A DNA stretch of 64,000 nt from Phymatolithon calcareum (Eukaryota > Rhodophyta > Florideophyceae > Hapalidiales), in contig OZ345366.1 of assembly GCA_977006965.1 (NCBI GenBank), positions 2,232,001-2,296,000 of the forward strand, written 5' to 3'. Positions 21,868-32,400 of the stretch are shown in pieces. Position 1 is the stretch's first letter. Every line of letters starts with the position of its first letter. Position numbers and translations under genes: made by a program. The notes under the pieces were generated by a model. That model did not search any database, was not told where the DNA came from, and worked only from the letters and a program-made list of their open reading frames with translations.

Positions 21868-22551
21868 ATGGGAATCGAAGCACAAAGGTTTGGGTGTGCC
21901 CATGCTTCTAAAATACCGCCTGCGAATAAAACAACAATGAGAACTATAATGCGAGAGTTGCAAGGACTATTCGCCGGTTTGGAACTTGAGGAAATTATTC
22001 CGAAGTTTAGGGAGGCTGTCCGAAACGATATGAAGCAGTATGAGAAATTGGGCCCTGAGTTTCATTGAGACCTCGTCGAAATCTTAAATAAGAAAGCAAT
22101 GGAGATTGGAGCCCAGTATAAAGGGGGTAAGGCAAAGCCTACGACGGATGAAGATCCCGACGAGGAGGATACGAGCGAGGAAGAGGAAGAGAATGCAACC
22201 GCCAGTGTTGCCGACTTAGCCAAACAAGTCAAAATGCTAACTGAGCTGGTCACAAAAGGAACCGAACCCACGGGCCGGAAAAGATTTGTTGAGAGAGCAA
22301 AGGCTCGCCAGAGAGGAGACCCAGACTCAGATGATGATGATGATTCATCAAGTGCGGAAGAAAGCGTAGGTAGTCGGAGACGTAACCGACGCGAAGAGAG
22401 GGGCCGGCGTCGTGCTAGGAGACGTCATGATCTAAGCTCCTCTGATGAATATTATAGCTCTAACGATTCGACAGATTCTGATTCGGATTATAGTAGCCGG
22501 TCATCTCGCAGAGGAAGAAAAGAGGAAGTTGGAGGAATTCTGGAGGCGTAA
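21868..22551 (+). pseudogene. Gag-like ORF of the YR element
   Basis: One frame across 21868-22551 with a single TGA at 22066-22068 (GPEFH-stop-DLVEILNKK). The product is acidic in the middle (DEDPDEEDTSEEEEE), has a short coiled-coil-like stretch (VADLAKQVKMLTELV), and ends in an Arg/Ser-rich RNA-binding-like tail (RRNRREERGRRRARRRH...). The start used is an ATG in the open frame; the true start may be the ATG at 21937. Confidence 0.5.
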
Positions 22552-22749
22552 AGAAAACGAACCCTATTACTTTAGTTTACCTCTTTGTCGGAGGGTGTGG
22601 GGTTGTGAATCGCACAGGATGGTACACTGTTTGTGGTCGGGTTGTCCTGGCGAAAAGCCGAGGGCGGCGCGAAGCGCCGACCTTTATAGAAAGAATATGG
22701 GATCAAATGATGATTTAGCAGTATGAGAAATGGATCAATGAAAGAATCT

Positions 22750-22770
22750 GGAAGCCGCTTCGCGGCTTCC
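22750..22770. repeat. Perfect short hairpin
   Basis: GGAAGCCGC-TTC-GCGGCTTCC, a 9-bp stem with a 3-base loop, in the non-coding stretch between gag and RT of the YR element. Similar GC hairpins occur nearby (CGGCGCGAAGCGCCG near 22665; GTGCTGC...GCAGCAC near 23310). Confidence 0.6.
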
Positions 22771-23426
22771 CTAGCCCTTACAGTGTAAGCAAACCAGTGT
22801 ACGCATCTGTAAAACTTCTGTAAGCGACGGGTCTAGGGTTTGCGCTCAGTGATCCTTAGTGTTCTAAGTACGTATCGAAACCCACGGTACTGTAATGACT
22901 GTAATGCTATCTGTAAGGGCTTGCTGTAAATGCAAGCTGTAATGGATATATGAAGGGCGCTATTCTTAGAGGAAAGTAGGGAGTATGATAGTGGCGTTGG
23001 ACGCCGCAGAGGGTGACGGACGAGAAACTGCGGTTTTACTTCAGTCGAACTAAAACGGTTTCTGATTGTACGCGTACCCATAACTTTAAGTCGGACCGAA
23101 ACCGGTATGAGAGTGAGACTACGGCTACAGCCGTAGACCTACTGATTGCTGACATTGGGATGACGAAAGCGCGGAAAAGTGACGCTATAGAAATCCTTCT
23201 GAGATGACTGGCGAAAGTTGAGTTGGCTGACCGCACAGGGAAATGGGAAGTAGCCTCCCACATGTTCGAGGAACGGAGCGAAGAGGGTGCGGTCACCCAG
23301 CGGGAAGTTCGTGCTGCTCGGCGCGCAGCACGACTATAGCCAGAATTGTTGAAGCCCCCAGGGAACGAGCCTGGTCCAAAGAAGGACGGGCCAGGTAGGG
23401 CTCGCCAAAATTAGTAGATAAAAATA

Positions 23427-23618
23427 ATGAAAGGATTTGATACCTTCGACAGGCGTGAGATATTACCTACACCTATAGTGAAGACCATCAAAAGGATGGA
23501 GGGAATTAGGGCTCGCCAGAGAGCCCGAGAAAGAAAAAGGAGTGCACTACTGGCAGCTGAAAATGAGGCCCTAGCCAGCCTAAATGCCCTAGCGAGGGGA
23601 CAAGGTGATCAGTATTGA
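23427..23618 (+). CDS. Small ORF overlapping the RT ORF of the YR element
   Basis: 63 codons, ATG start, rich in Arg/Lys/Ala (RARQRARERKRSALLAAE), predicted as one long basic helix. It overlaps the start of the RT frame by 14 bases in a different frame, a layout compatible with translational coupling or frameshifting. It may be the end of gag. Confidence 0.35.
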   Translation: MKGFDTFDRREILPTPIVKTIKRMEGIRARQRARERKRSALLAAENEALASLNALARGQGDQY

Positions 23619-25325
23619 CGACCCTATAACAATTGACGAAAGAACACTCAACGCAAGTCAGCAGGAAATATGTTGTTCAGTGAGTGATTCATGCGACCGG
23701 GCGTTCCGCCGAGCATTACTGCTAAGAGAGGAGCAATGGGTGAGACAGAGAGTCCAGAAGGAGAGCTCTATCTATATAGAAGAGCGATGTCAAAATAAGG
23801 TAAAGATGAAGGCATCAAAGTTATCGTTACCTGGGGACGGGGTAGAAGGAACTGTGGAAATGATTGGCGTACTACCAGGGGAACTATCAGAGCAATATGC
23901 TCATCCGGAGAGAGTATTAAGGGATATTGGACCGAGTAAAAAGGAACTAAAGTCTATTCGTGGGTATGTTTGCGTAGAACCACGAGAATACGTTCATGTG
24001 ATCCTAAAGTTACAAGAAAAAGGGATCGTCGTTTTATCGAAAATGAAGCCAAAAGTGATCAACGGAATATTTGCAGTTCCGAAAAAGGAGCGACCGAGAC
24101 TTATAATTGATGCAAGCAAAGCGAATCTCTTCTTTAGAGCATCACCGGAAGTCGTCCTTCCAAACCCAGGGGACTTTGTGGACTTATGTCTGGCTGAAAA
24201 TGAGGAATTGTATTGCGGCAAAAGTGACATGGACAACTTTTATCATCGGATTCGAACACCCGAGTGGATGTGGACGTATTTTGGCCTCCCTGCGGTATCC
24301 ATAAAAGAGGAAAAATACTGGCCATTGGTCTGTGTACTACCCATGGGGTGGTCACATTCCGTGTTTGTTGGGCAGTCCATTCACGAAACTGTGCTACAAG
24401 AGCTACGAATCCTGAAGTCTGAGAGTGCTATTTGTCCTTCGAACGGCCTCGTCATTAATAGAACAAGACATGGAATTTATATCGACGATCTCTTTTGTCT
24501 GGGAATTAAGTTGGCAGATGTATTGAAGTGCGTTATTAGCGCACGGAATAAGTGCGAAGAGAAAGGCTTTCCTGCAGGAGAGCATAAAGTGGAGTTACCA
24601 CGAAAGTGGATTCTTGAGATCTTGGGCATAGAGGTCCAGTCCAAAGGAATGATGCTTCCAAAGAAAGCTAAGATGGCAGAACTTCTTGCCGAAACGCACA
24701 TAATGGTCAGAGAACGGAGGTGGCCAAAGGACAATTTATCGACACTACTTGGAAAATGGGTATGGTTTCTTCTATTAAGACGACCAATGTTATCAATTTT
24801 GAAGGAATCCTACTAGATTTTGCATGCGGATAACTACTGCACCCTACCGCGTTATGGAGCTCGATGCGAACTGTGGACGCTCACAAGCCGCTCACCTTTA
24901 ATATATGGCAATATCAGACGACCGTTCTGATCGAATATACTATGTATTGACGCCAGTAACAAAGGAGCTGGTGTCGTCTACACTGAAGCAACAAATGACG
25001 AATACCGATCCTTATTAGAGGGAATGCCAATAGTCGAGTGGCAAAAGCGAAAAGCGTGGAAAGTTGCAATACGACACCGATGGCGTCGAATCGAACACAT
25101 TAACATCCTCGAGGGTAAAGCACTGATATTAGGACTAAAGTGGATTTGCGTAACAGGAAGAATTTCGGACACAAACTAATAATTGGTGTTGATAATCAAG
25201 CGCTTATTGAGGCGCTTGAAAAAGGACGTTCAAGTCTTGGTTTACACCACATCTGCAGACAGCTCGCTCTCTTACTTTGGCTGGAGACCTGCATATCAAA
25301 TGCCTATATATTCGGAGTGAGTTTA
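23605..25325 (+). pseudogene. Reverse transcriptase-RNase H of the YR element
   Basis: The frame 23605-24816 has NGIFAVPKKERPRLIIDASK, GKSDMDNFYHRIRTPEWM, LPMGWSHSVFVGQSIHE and the catalytic GIYIDDLFCLG. The frame meets TAG at 24814 and TGA at 24928 but continues in phase into RNase H: DASNKGAGVVYTEA (first Asp), NILEGKALILGLKW (Glu), then after a shift near 25150 LIIGVDNQALIEAL (second Asp). The next phrase EFNPADGPSRK (near 25318, shifted frame) is the usual end of this domain. Confidence 0.75.
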
Positions 25326-26321
25326 ACCCCGCAGATGGGCCGTCCAGGAAGATTTGATCTAATCGGCCTCCGATTCGAAAAGAGCACGAGAGAACAATAT
25401 GACCGGGGTCTAAACGCCTTCATAACATTCCTACAGAATGAAGGACTTGACGGGTTCTCGGACCTACGATTACTTGACTTTGCTGTGCACACCTACCACA
25501 CATGTAACAAAGAGGGGAGACAGCTCGTAGTTAACGCTATGCTGGCCGTCGAACTCTATTTTCCCAAAATGCGAGGGAAGATGCAAGACCTTCGAGCCTC
25601 GCTCGAAGGCTGGGCTAAAGACATTCCTATACAGCCCAGGACCATGATATCGGAACCTGTTGCGTATGCTATTGCGTACGAGTTAGTCAAACAAAGCAGA
25701 CCCGACATGGCCGCCGCCATTTTGCTTATCTTCGATTGCTTCCTCCGTTCCGTAGACGCCGCCAATGCGCGGTGTAAAGACTTCTTATTCCTTGACCCGC
25801 GCCAAGGACCTGACCGAAATTTTTACGGCATACTCACCCTACCTCGCACAAAACGAGACCGTAATTAGTCCGTCTTCATCCGAGGAAGACTGGTCCCTGC
25901 TCTTATCCGCCGACAGCAATCTATCCAGTCCGCCTATGGTTCCCAATCCAAAACCAAACGTTTTAAGTTTTCGATGGCCACCCATCGAAAAAGAATGCAA
26001 CGTATCCTATCATCCTTCAACCTCGATATCGGTACCACGAAACTTCATGGCATTCGCTACGGTGGAGCCACTACCCATCACATGCACGGCCGTCTCAGCC
26101 GTGACGAAATCCAACAACGTGGCCGCTGGGCATCCGCCAAGTCCATGCGCCAATACCTCCAACCTGACCACGTACACCACCAACTATCCAACCTTCCACC
26201 CAACCTCCGTTCCCAGTTCGAACGCCAATTCTCCAACCGCTACCAGCTATTCAACGTCGAGCCGGCACATCCACTCCTACAACCCCAACCATCGCACCCC
26301 TCCCAACCTCAAACAACGTAG
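25326..26321 (+). pseudogene. Tyrosine recombinase of the YR element
   Basis: In one frame with a single TAG at 25866-25868. The N-terminal SAM-like part reads STREQYDRGLNAFITFLQNE. The catalytic part holds IFDCFLRSVDAANARCKDF (first Arg), then after the stop HGIRYGGATTHH (H-x-x-R), GRWAS (Trp/His position) and SMRQYLQP (Tyr nucleophile). The stop falls in the link RTKRDRN-stop-SVFI, where Gln (CAG) is likely. A Pro/Ser-rich tail follows. Confidence 0.75.
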
Positions 26322-26830
26322 CTTCTCACCACTCTACCTTCCCACCCCGACCTCCAACCAATCATTCCTACTATCATCAGGCATACAAAACGTCACCTCT
26401 CTACCGGCGACCGACGCAACCACCAAGACCGATACCACCGTACCGCACCGTTACCAGCCGTACGATAATACCTCACCGTTACAACCAGTACCGCCGCACC
26501 GCCCTGACACCGCCAGTACCGTCGCAATGGAACGATAATATCGAGGTTGCACCGCTCGCCAGAATTAAATGTTGGCGGAGTCGATTCACCGAGGCCGAAC
26601 CGATAAAAACGGGAACGCTTTCGCTTCGACAAGTGGCCCAATCGCAGAGGGCCACTTGGAACTTATGCGAACTTACGCGTGACCGAGTGTGTAAGTAGTT
26701 TAGCGCGACGACAATAGTACTCGCATATAAATCAAATCTTTTCACAAACATGTTCCTTGTTAAATGCTCAATTTCGGTCGGCCTTGGACTCCCCCATGCC
26801 GTACACCTGCCGAAAGACATATCACGTCGT

Positions 26831-26897
26831 AAAAATGTCCTAATAATATTAGATCACATGAGATCAAAAATTGATCTATATTATTAGGACAATTTTT
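26831..26897. repeat. Long hairpin, 26-bp arms
   Basis: Left arm 26831-26856 (AAAAATGTCCTAATAATATT...) and right arm 26872-26897 (...TATTATTAGGACAATTTTT) are inverse complements with one mismatch and a slight offset, separated by 15 bases. It could be a miniature foldback element or a replication/transcription structure. Confidence 0.7.
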
Positions 26898-27415
26898 GTA
26901 TACATGGATCATGCTCTTGGGTAATCTTACTGCGGTCAAGATCGGGCCTTTTGGTGTTTACGAGGAGAGCCCATCTAAGCAGCTCGACGCTTAATGTGGT
27001 AGCGCAGATAGGCGGATTTTCGCCACTAAGTAGTTCGGGAACGGTTGTCCGTTGAATCCGTGCAAGGCTCTAGCGAAGGATCTCCCCCGATGGAGGTTTA
27101 CGGCAGATCAATCAAAAACACACGCACGGACTTGGAGTCCAATCGCAAGAGGACACCAACGTCCGTACGCAAACACAGGGCCGAGGGTCCGACGACCGAT
27201 GCTTGACCGACGGCGCAGAGTCGAGGTCTTGCGCGAGGCCTTCCTTGAGGCGAAAAGTCCGCGAAGGTTGGAACGGAAACGGTATATCTGGACCAAACAC
27301 GAGTTGTCCCCTTTAATGAAGGCACCAATTGCTACTAGCGAGCACAGTCCATCATCGCGGCGCATCCGCGGTTTCCCGGAGGCACGTTCTACTGTGAAGC
27401 TGGATGATTTCTGAT

Positions 27416-27489
27416 ATTAGAACGGTTGCTATGAGCTGTACCAACGCGATTATAATCGCGTTGGTACAGCTCATGGCGACCGTTCTCAT
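27416..27489. repeat. 74-bp near-perfect palindrome
   Basis: Two 37-base arms meet at 27452/27453 with no spacer. The inner 44 bp (27431-27474, centred on CGCGATTATAATCGCG) are perfectly palindromic, and the outer 15 bases of each arm have three mismatches. Confidence 0.85.
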
Positions 27490-27810
27490 TCCCAGACGAT
27501 TTCATCAATCGTATAGCCATCGCAGGTCCGATAGGACCTGTTATGTTGAGGAAACTTCTTCTCGGCTGTGTGCTGCGATTGGCTCGATATGACTTTTGCT
27601 CTGTTCCATTTCACAATTCCAGCTGCCAGTTTCTTCATTGCCCACATACATTGCCATAATGCGTTGTATCAAATATGATCGAATTTCTTGTTTGCCAGCG
27701 ACAGCCAGAAGCCTTACTCGCCCTGTCCCGAGTTGAACCATTCTCATCACAATATTGACAGCACTGTAATGCCCCTTACTACGCGATTACATGTATGAAA
27801 TTGCCAAAAA

Positions 27811-27894
27811 AACGAGTCGAGTCGTTTTTTGGCTCATTCTGCATATTTTATGAGTCGCCGCGAGTCGCACATGACTCGCGAGTCGCTACGTAAA
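27811..27894. promoter_or_regulatory. GAGTCG-rich palindromic block, unit A
   Basis: Contains AACGAGTCGAGTCGTT, then GAGTCGCCGCGAGTCGC and CATGACTCGCGAGTCGC, i.e. many direct and inverted GAGTCG/CGACTC motifs. The same block lies upstream of the NLR genes in units B and C. Here the pogo derivative separates it from gene A; the final part (GTCGTGCGACTCCGACTCGC) remains at 29197-29220. Confidence 0.45.
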
Positions 27895-28204
27895 TATCGT
27901 AGGGTCCCCCAATAATGGGCCACCCTAATAATGGGCCACATAAATTTTAGTAATAATATATGAGAATATGCCCAAAATCGACATCGAAGCACGATTTTGC
28001 AGCATTCTATGAGCCATTCTCGCCAAAACTATTGTGCAAAAGCCTATTCTGATGCGCTAATCGAAATCTGCGAGGCTGAATACGTAGGGAGAGGATGTTG
28101 ATCTTGACGTAACGGTCATCGTCGGTGCGTTATCGCCATTTTCACGTAGGGTTGTCTCTGAGAGTGGGCAGAGAGCTCATCTTGGCCATCACCATAGCGC
28201 CAAG

Positions 28205-28465
28205 ATGAGCTCCTTCATCACTCTCAGAGACAGCCAGAAGCGTCTCGTTGCTGCAGTTCGTGAGCGCAAAGACAATCCGCAATCTTCCCTTCGCGCGTTC
28301 AGCAAGTTCAGCGTCCCGCGTACGACACTGCAACGGGCATGCCGGACCGATGAGTCCGATGAAGCTATTATCGGCATGAGGGAGGGGAGAAGCAGAAAGC
28401 AAAGACTAAACCCGCAGGAGGAGCAGCTTATTGTAGATGCGGCTCGAACCCCATGCTTGTATTGA
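28205..28465 (+). pseudogene. Pogo-type transposase, DNA-binding N-terminus
   Basis: 86 codons from an ATG. DSQKRLVAAVRERKDNPQSS, then RAFSKFSVPRTTLQRAC, fits the HTH-psq domain of pogo/CENP-B-like proteins; RKQRLNPQEEQLIVDAA is the start of the second (Tc5-type) helix-turn-helix. The frame then breaks, where the catalytic core would follow. Confidence 0.65.
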
Positions 28466-28913
28466 AAACTACAGACAACTTTACGATTTGTTTCTTTCGA
28501 GGTCGGAGCAACTTTGCTCCGATGGTGCAATTGTTCTGGAAAGTGGCACTATAAAAGTATCAACGCGTAGTGGGGTAACATTGATAAGCGACAACGTTCT
28601 ATCAACACTGGAAGAGGCTGAAAAGAGAAAGGCTCAAGAAGCTGCAAGGAAAGCAGCAGCAGTGGAGGACCGACTACGCAGGAAGGAAGTTGTTGCTGCA
28701 AAACAGCAGGAAAAACGGGTTGAAAAAATTCTGAGCCAAAAAAAAGGGATGATGTCGAAGAGGCTGCCCTGCAGGAGCACAAGAGTGCTCGGGTTTGTCG
28801 GCGTCAGCGTCTCAAGGAGACTCGCGCAGACAGGCGCGACCGTGCCAAGCGACGACACCTGCACTTTGCTGACCGCCAAGGTGCATCATGTTGAAATTGA
28901 AATCTTGAATTGA
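28437..28913 (+). pseudogene. Pogo-type transposase, C-terminal coiled tail
   Basis: Different frame from the N-terminal part. After NYRQLYDLFLSRSEQLCSDG it shows STRSGVTLISDNVLSTLEEA and a long charged helix (EKRKAQEAARKAAAVEDRLR...), as at the C-terminus of pogo-like transposases. No D...D...(D/E) core is present between the two parts, so the copy is non-autonomous. Confidence 0.5.
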
Positions 28914-29231
28914 TGATACTTTTATGTGTAATGAATTTTCTGACCAATTAAAATGAGTGGCCCAGATTTAGAGCACCGATCCTGAAATCGTGGAATTCAG
29001 ACCCTAACTTGTTTCATTGGATACAGGAAAATCCTCCCTTGCTGTGCGAGTGCCGTGACTCCACGTGAGTGGCTCATGTCGTAAGCTTGCCAACGATGTA
29101 GGATACATGTGAAACATCAAACTCAATGTATATTTTTCATTTATTTTTATGAGCGCCTGCAGAGTGGCCCATTATTAGGGGACCCGACGATATCATAGTC
29201 GTGCGACTCCGACTCGCTGTGACTTGGATGA

Positions 29232-29282
29232 ATGCACATCACTAGTTGTACAGTACTGCACCACTTTCACCTACAGCTGTAG
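29232..29282 (+). CDS. Shortened upstream ORF of NLR gene A
   Basis: In units B and C the corresponding ATG opens a 61-codon ORF. In unit A five bases (ACATT or equivalent) are missing just after the start, so the ORF from the same ATG ends after 16 residues. The rest of the 61-codon frame is still open but lacks an ATG. Confidence 0.4.
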   Translation: MHITSCTVLHHFHLQL

Positions 29283-29457
29283 GGTCATATTGCATGCGTT
29301 AAACCGACGCCTCCGCACAGAAACACCCGCTCTCACCAAAACTATTGCTCACGTCCTTCGATCTCGGCTGAGGAGGTTTGCAAAGCACGCGACACAAGGT
29401 GGTAAGCTGTGAGCTTGACGACAGGGCTGTGCCTCGAAATCTATTCCCTCTGCCGGA

Positions 29458-32400
29458 ATGGGTGAAGTCGGTCTTGCGCTCGGAGTTGGGGGCGCGATCA
29501 ACCAGTTGGCGCAGAGATTGTCCAACCTGAAGATTCGCTGCGAAGAGTTCGGGTCACTGCCCGACAACTGGCATTCTTCAATCGAGTCCTTCGAATACTG
29601 CAAAACCGGTGTTAAACGTATCGAAGAAACGCTTGTGGATGACAAGGAATGTCTTGGGGACCGTGCGATAAGCACATTTTGTGACATTCTCAAGCAAGTT
29701 AAGAAATCGCTGATAGCGGCAGGGGCCATCTTGGAAAGCCTGGAGGAGGAGTTTACAAGAGAGAGCGGTCGTGCATATGCGAGTGGGAGCTCTCGTGTAG
29801 TCGGTAACCCGTCGAAACGAGGGCGTCTTTCATTGCAAAGTAGGAAAGATCGTCCATTGAAAGAGCCCAAGCTATTCTTTAGGGTGGACAAGGTGAAAGC
29901 AGCTCTTGAAAAACTTGATGCGATATGGAAGAAGGCTCAACCCGCGATTGAACGTGTATTAATAGCTCTCGTTCCCCCCTCCATGAGACGTGATGAGTAC
30001 CTTGCGCATTTTGATGAGCCCCCGCTTCCAAAGAACGTGGTGCTAAACTTCAGTGGTGATACGATGGAGGCATTGTTGAAGCGTGAAATATTGTCGAACT
30101 CTGCCGGCGGAAGGGTGACGGCTGCTGTTAGTCCGGGTGTGCTTGGGGCGGTGGGAATGGGTGGAGTGGGGAAGACAGTTGCACTTCGGGGTCTTTGCCG
30201 TGAATCGGAAGTGAAGAACCAGTACTTCGACGGTGTGTTCTTCATCACTCTTGGACAAGACGCTGCTGAAGAGGATGTGATTGAAGGTGTTGCACACTTT
30301 GTTGAAAGCTCGGGCGGCATGTCTCTTGCCAGGGATATCATAAGTAAGAGATCTGCAGAGTCAGCCGCTAAACAAGCGTCTCTGTGGTTCAAAGGCAGGT
30401 GTGCCCTGTTCATATGCGATGACATCTGGTCCTTCGAGGGACACCCAATCGGATATTTAAGTTCACTTAAGCTGTTGCTTTGCAACTCAGCGTCAAGTGC
30501 GATGGTGATATCGACACGGGAGAAGTCGATTTCGCAACAGTTTCTCGAGGTGAAGTTCAGCCCACGCGAAGTTCGTGGGCAGCAAGCGTCGAGCATTCTC
30601 GCCAAGTATGCTGACATAGAAACTGAAGCTGTTGACAAATCAAGCAACACTTGGACGGCGTTTGGAGACATTTTGGATGTGTGCGCTGGACTGCCAGTGG
30701 CATTAGGTGCTGCTGGGACGAGTCTGCGCAACTTAATCGAAGAAAACAGTGGCATGATTGGTGTATCGGTAGTGACATATGCGCATGAGCTGAAAGAAAA
30801 CATCGAAAATGTAGGAGCCGGAAGTGTTGATGAGTACCGGGGACTGAGAGCTGTGGTTAAGACCAGTTTGAATCGTTGCGAAGATTGGGCACATGGGGAT
30901 GAAGGTCGGATGAAACTTGGATGCGAATTGAGCGTGAAAGAAAAGTTTGAAGCGCTGAGTGTTCTACGCAAGCAGGGTTGGATTCCTCGGACGTGCCTGC
31001 AACGTCTGTGGGAGACGAACGAGCGAGCGACTAAGCAACTTATGTCTAAACTTTCAGATATGCACCTAGTTTTGCGGCGGTGGCAGGCAACGCCAGCCGG
31101 AAGAGTTGACGGCCTGGAATTGCACGATCTTGTGCTTGAACAAGCCAAGGCACTATCTATTGAAAGCAATCGTGCTTCTCTTTGGCATGCACGGTTGCTC
31201 GAAGGATACGTGCGGAAAGCGGCTGATAACGTACTGCAGTCAAATATGCATGATTGCCGCGAGTGGTGGGATTGTGAAAAAATGCCCGAAGATGGGTACA
31301 TTGAAAAGAACCTCGCTCGACACTTGGCGATGAGCGAAGGGTGTGAGCTGGAATCATTGCTGTCCGATGTACGATGGTCGCAAAGGCGAATGAAGATTGG
31401 AGGAATCGTGGCTCTGCGGGACGATTTTCAGGAATTATCGCATGGTGGCGGACGAGCGATTGGGGCGGACGCGGTGCTCAGGGCCCTCGAAGAAAGCTGG
31501 GTGAACATCACTAAGAGTATACACGCAACTCCGTTTGAAATGTACGGTCGGTTGCAATCGCAGTGCCCATCGTCAGAGTTTGTGCAGCGCTTCCTGTCAA
31601 GTGTGTCGATGCATGTTCCGAAGCCTCATTATGTGCCGAAGCGCGAGCTGCGATGGAGGGCGGATGCGAGACAACTTTTCCGTATCGACTTTGAGGAGAA
31701 AATTAGAGCCATGTGTTCGAGCGATGAACAAACTATAATTGCAGTCGTGCAAGGACACGAAATCCATGTTTTCGATTTGCAAGCGATGAGTACTGTGCAG
31801 ACGCTAACGGGTCATGACGATGTAATCACAAGTATTGCCATGAGCGGGGACGGAAGTCGGATTGTATCGGGATCTCTTGACAAGACTGTTCGTGTGTGGG
31901 ATGGGCAGAGCGGAGAATGCGTGCTGGGACCACTCCTTGGACACGAGTATTGTGTGCAGTGCGTTGCAATGAGCGGGGACGGAAGTCGGATTGTATCGGG
32001 ATCTCTTGACAAGACTGTTCGTGTGTGGGATGGGCAGAGCGGAGAATGCGTGCTGGGACCACTCCTTGGACACGAGGATTGGGTGCGGTGCGTTGCCATG
32101 AGCGGGGACGGAAGTCGGATTGTATCGGGATCTGATGACAAGACTGTTCGTGTGTGGGATGGGCAGAGCGGAGAATGCGTGCTGGGACCACTCCTTGGAC
32201 ACGAGGGTTGGGTGCAGTGCGTTGCAATGAGCGGGGACGGAAGTCGGATTGTATCGGGATCTTGGGACAAGACTGTTCGTGTGTGGGATGGGCAGAGCGG
32301 AGAATGCGTGCTGGGACCACTCCTTGGACACGAGGATTCTGTGCGGTGCGTTGCAATGAGCGGGGACGGAAGTCGGATTGTATCAGGATCTGATGACAAG

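Larger units (their letters stand above)
21868..26321 (+). mobile_element. Tyrosine-recombinase (DIRS/Ngaro-type) retrotransposon, decayed
   Basis: Plus-strand order: gag-like ORF, small ORF, RT, RNase H, tyrosine recombinase. No integrase, protease or LTR is visible, which fits YR retroelements. Termini are not determined, so the given limits cover the coding part only. Lesions are mostly single in-frame stops, plus small shifts near 25150 and 25320. Confidence 0.75.
26322..27833. other. Spacer with palindromes before the NLR units
   Basis: About 1.5 kb without a convincing gene. Frames at 27052-27414 (plus) and 27098-27365 (minus) overlap antisense to each other with no motif. The notable content is a small hairpin (AAGTGGCCC...GGGCCACTT, 26631-26657) and the two long palindromes listed separately. 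Confidence 0.4.
27897..29190 (+). mobile_element. Pogo-type DNA transposon derivative, internally deleted
   Basis: Terminal inverted repeats of about 27 bp: left TCGTAGGGTCCCCCAATAAT..., right ...ATTATTAGGGGACCCGACGA, both next to TA. Units B and C lack it at the equivalent place (GTAAATAGTCGTGCGAC). Inside are the DNA-binding N-terminus and the C-terminal tail of a pogo/Tigger-like transposase without the DDE core. Exact ends are uncertain by a few bases because the flanks are AT-rich. Confidence 0.75.

Noticed and set aside
10478-25868. Alternative genetic code (TAA/TAG = Gln), suggested by TAA in the H3 variant and TAG in the recombinase
   Set aside because: NLR genes and Copia-2 pol end at TAG at natural protein ends, and TGA also interrupts relics. 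Standard code with C-to-T decay explains all cases.
27052-27414. 120-codon plus-strand frame with overlapping minus-strand frames
   Set aside because: No motif, and several frames on both strands are equally open; not distinguishable from chance.
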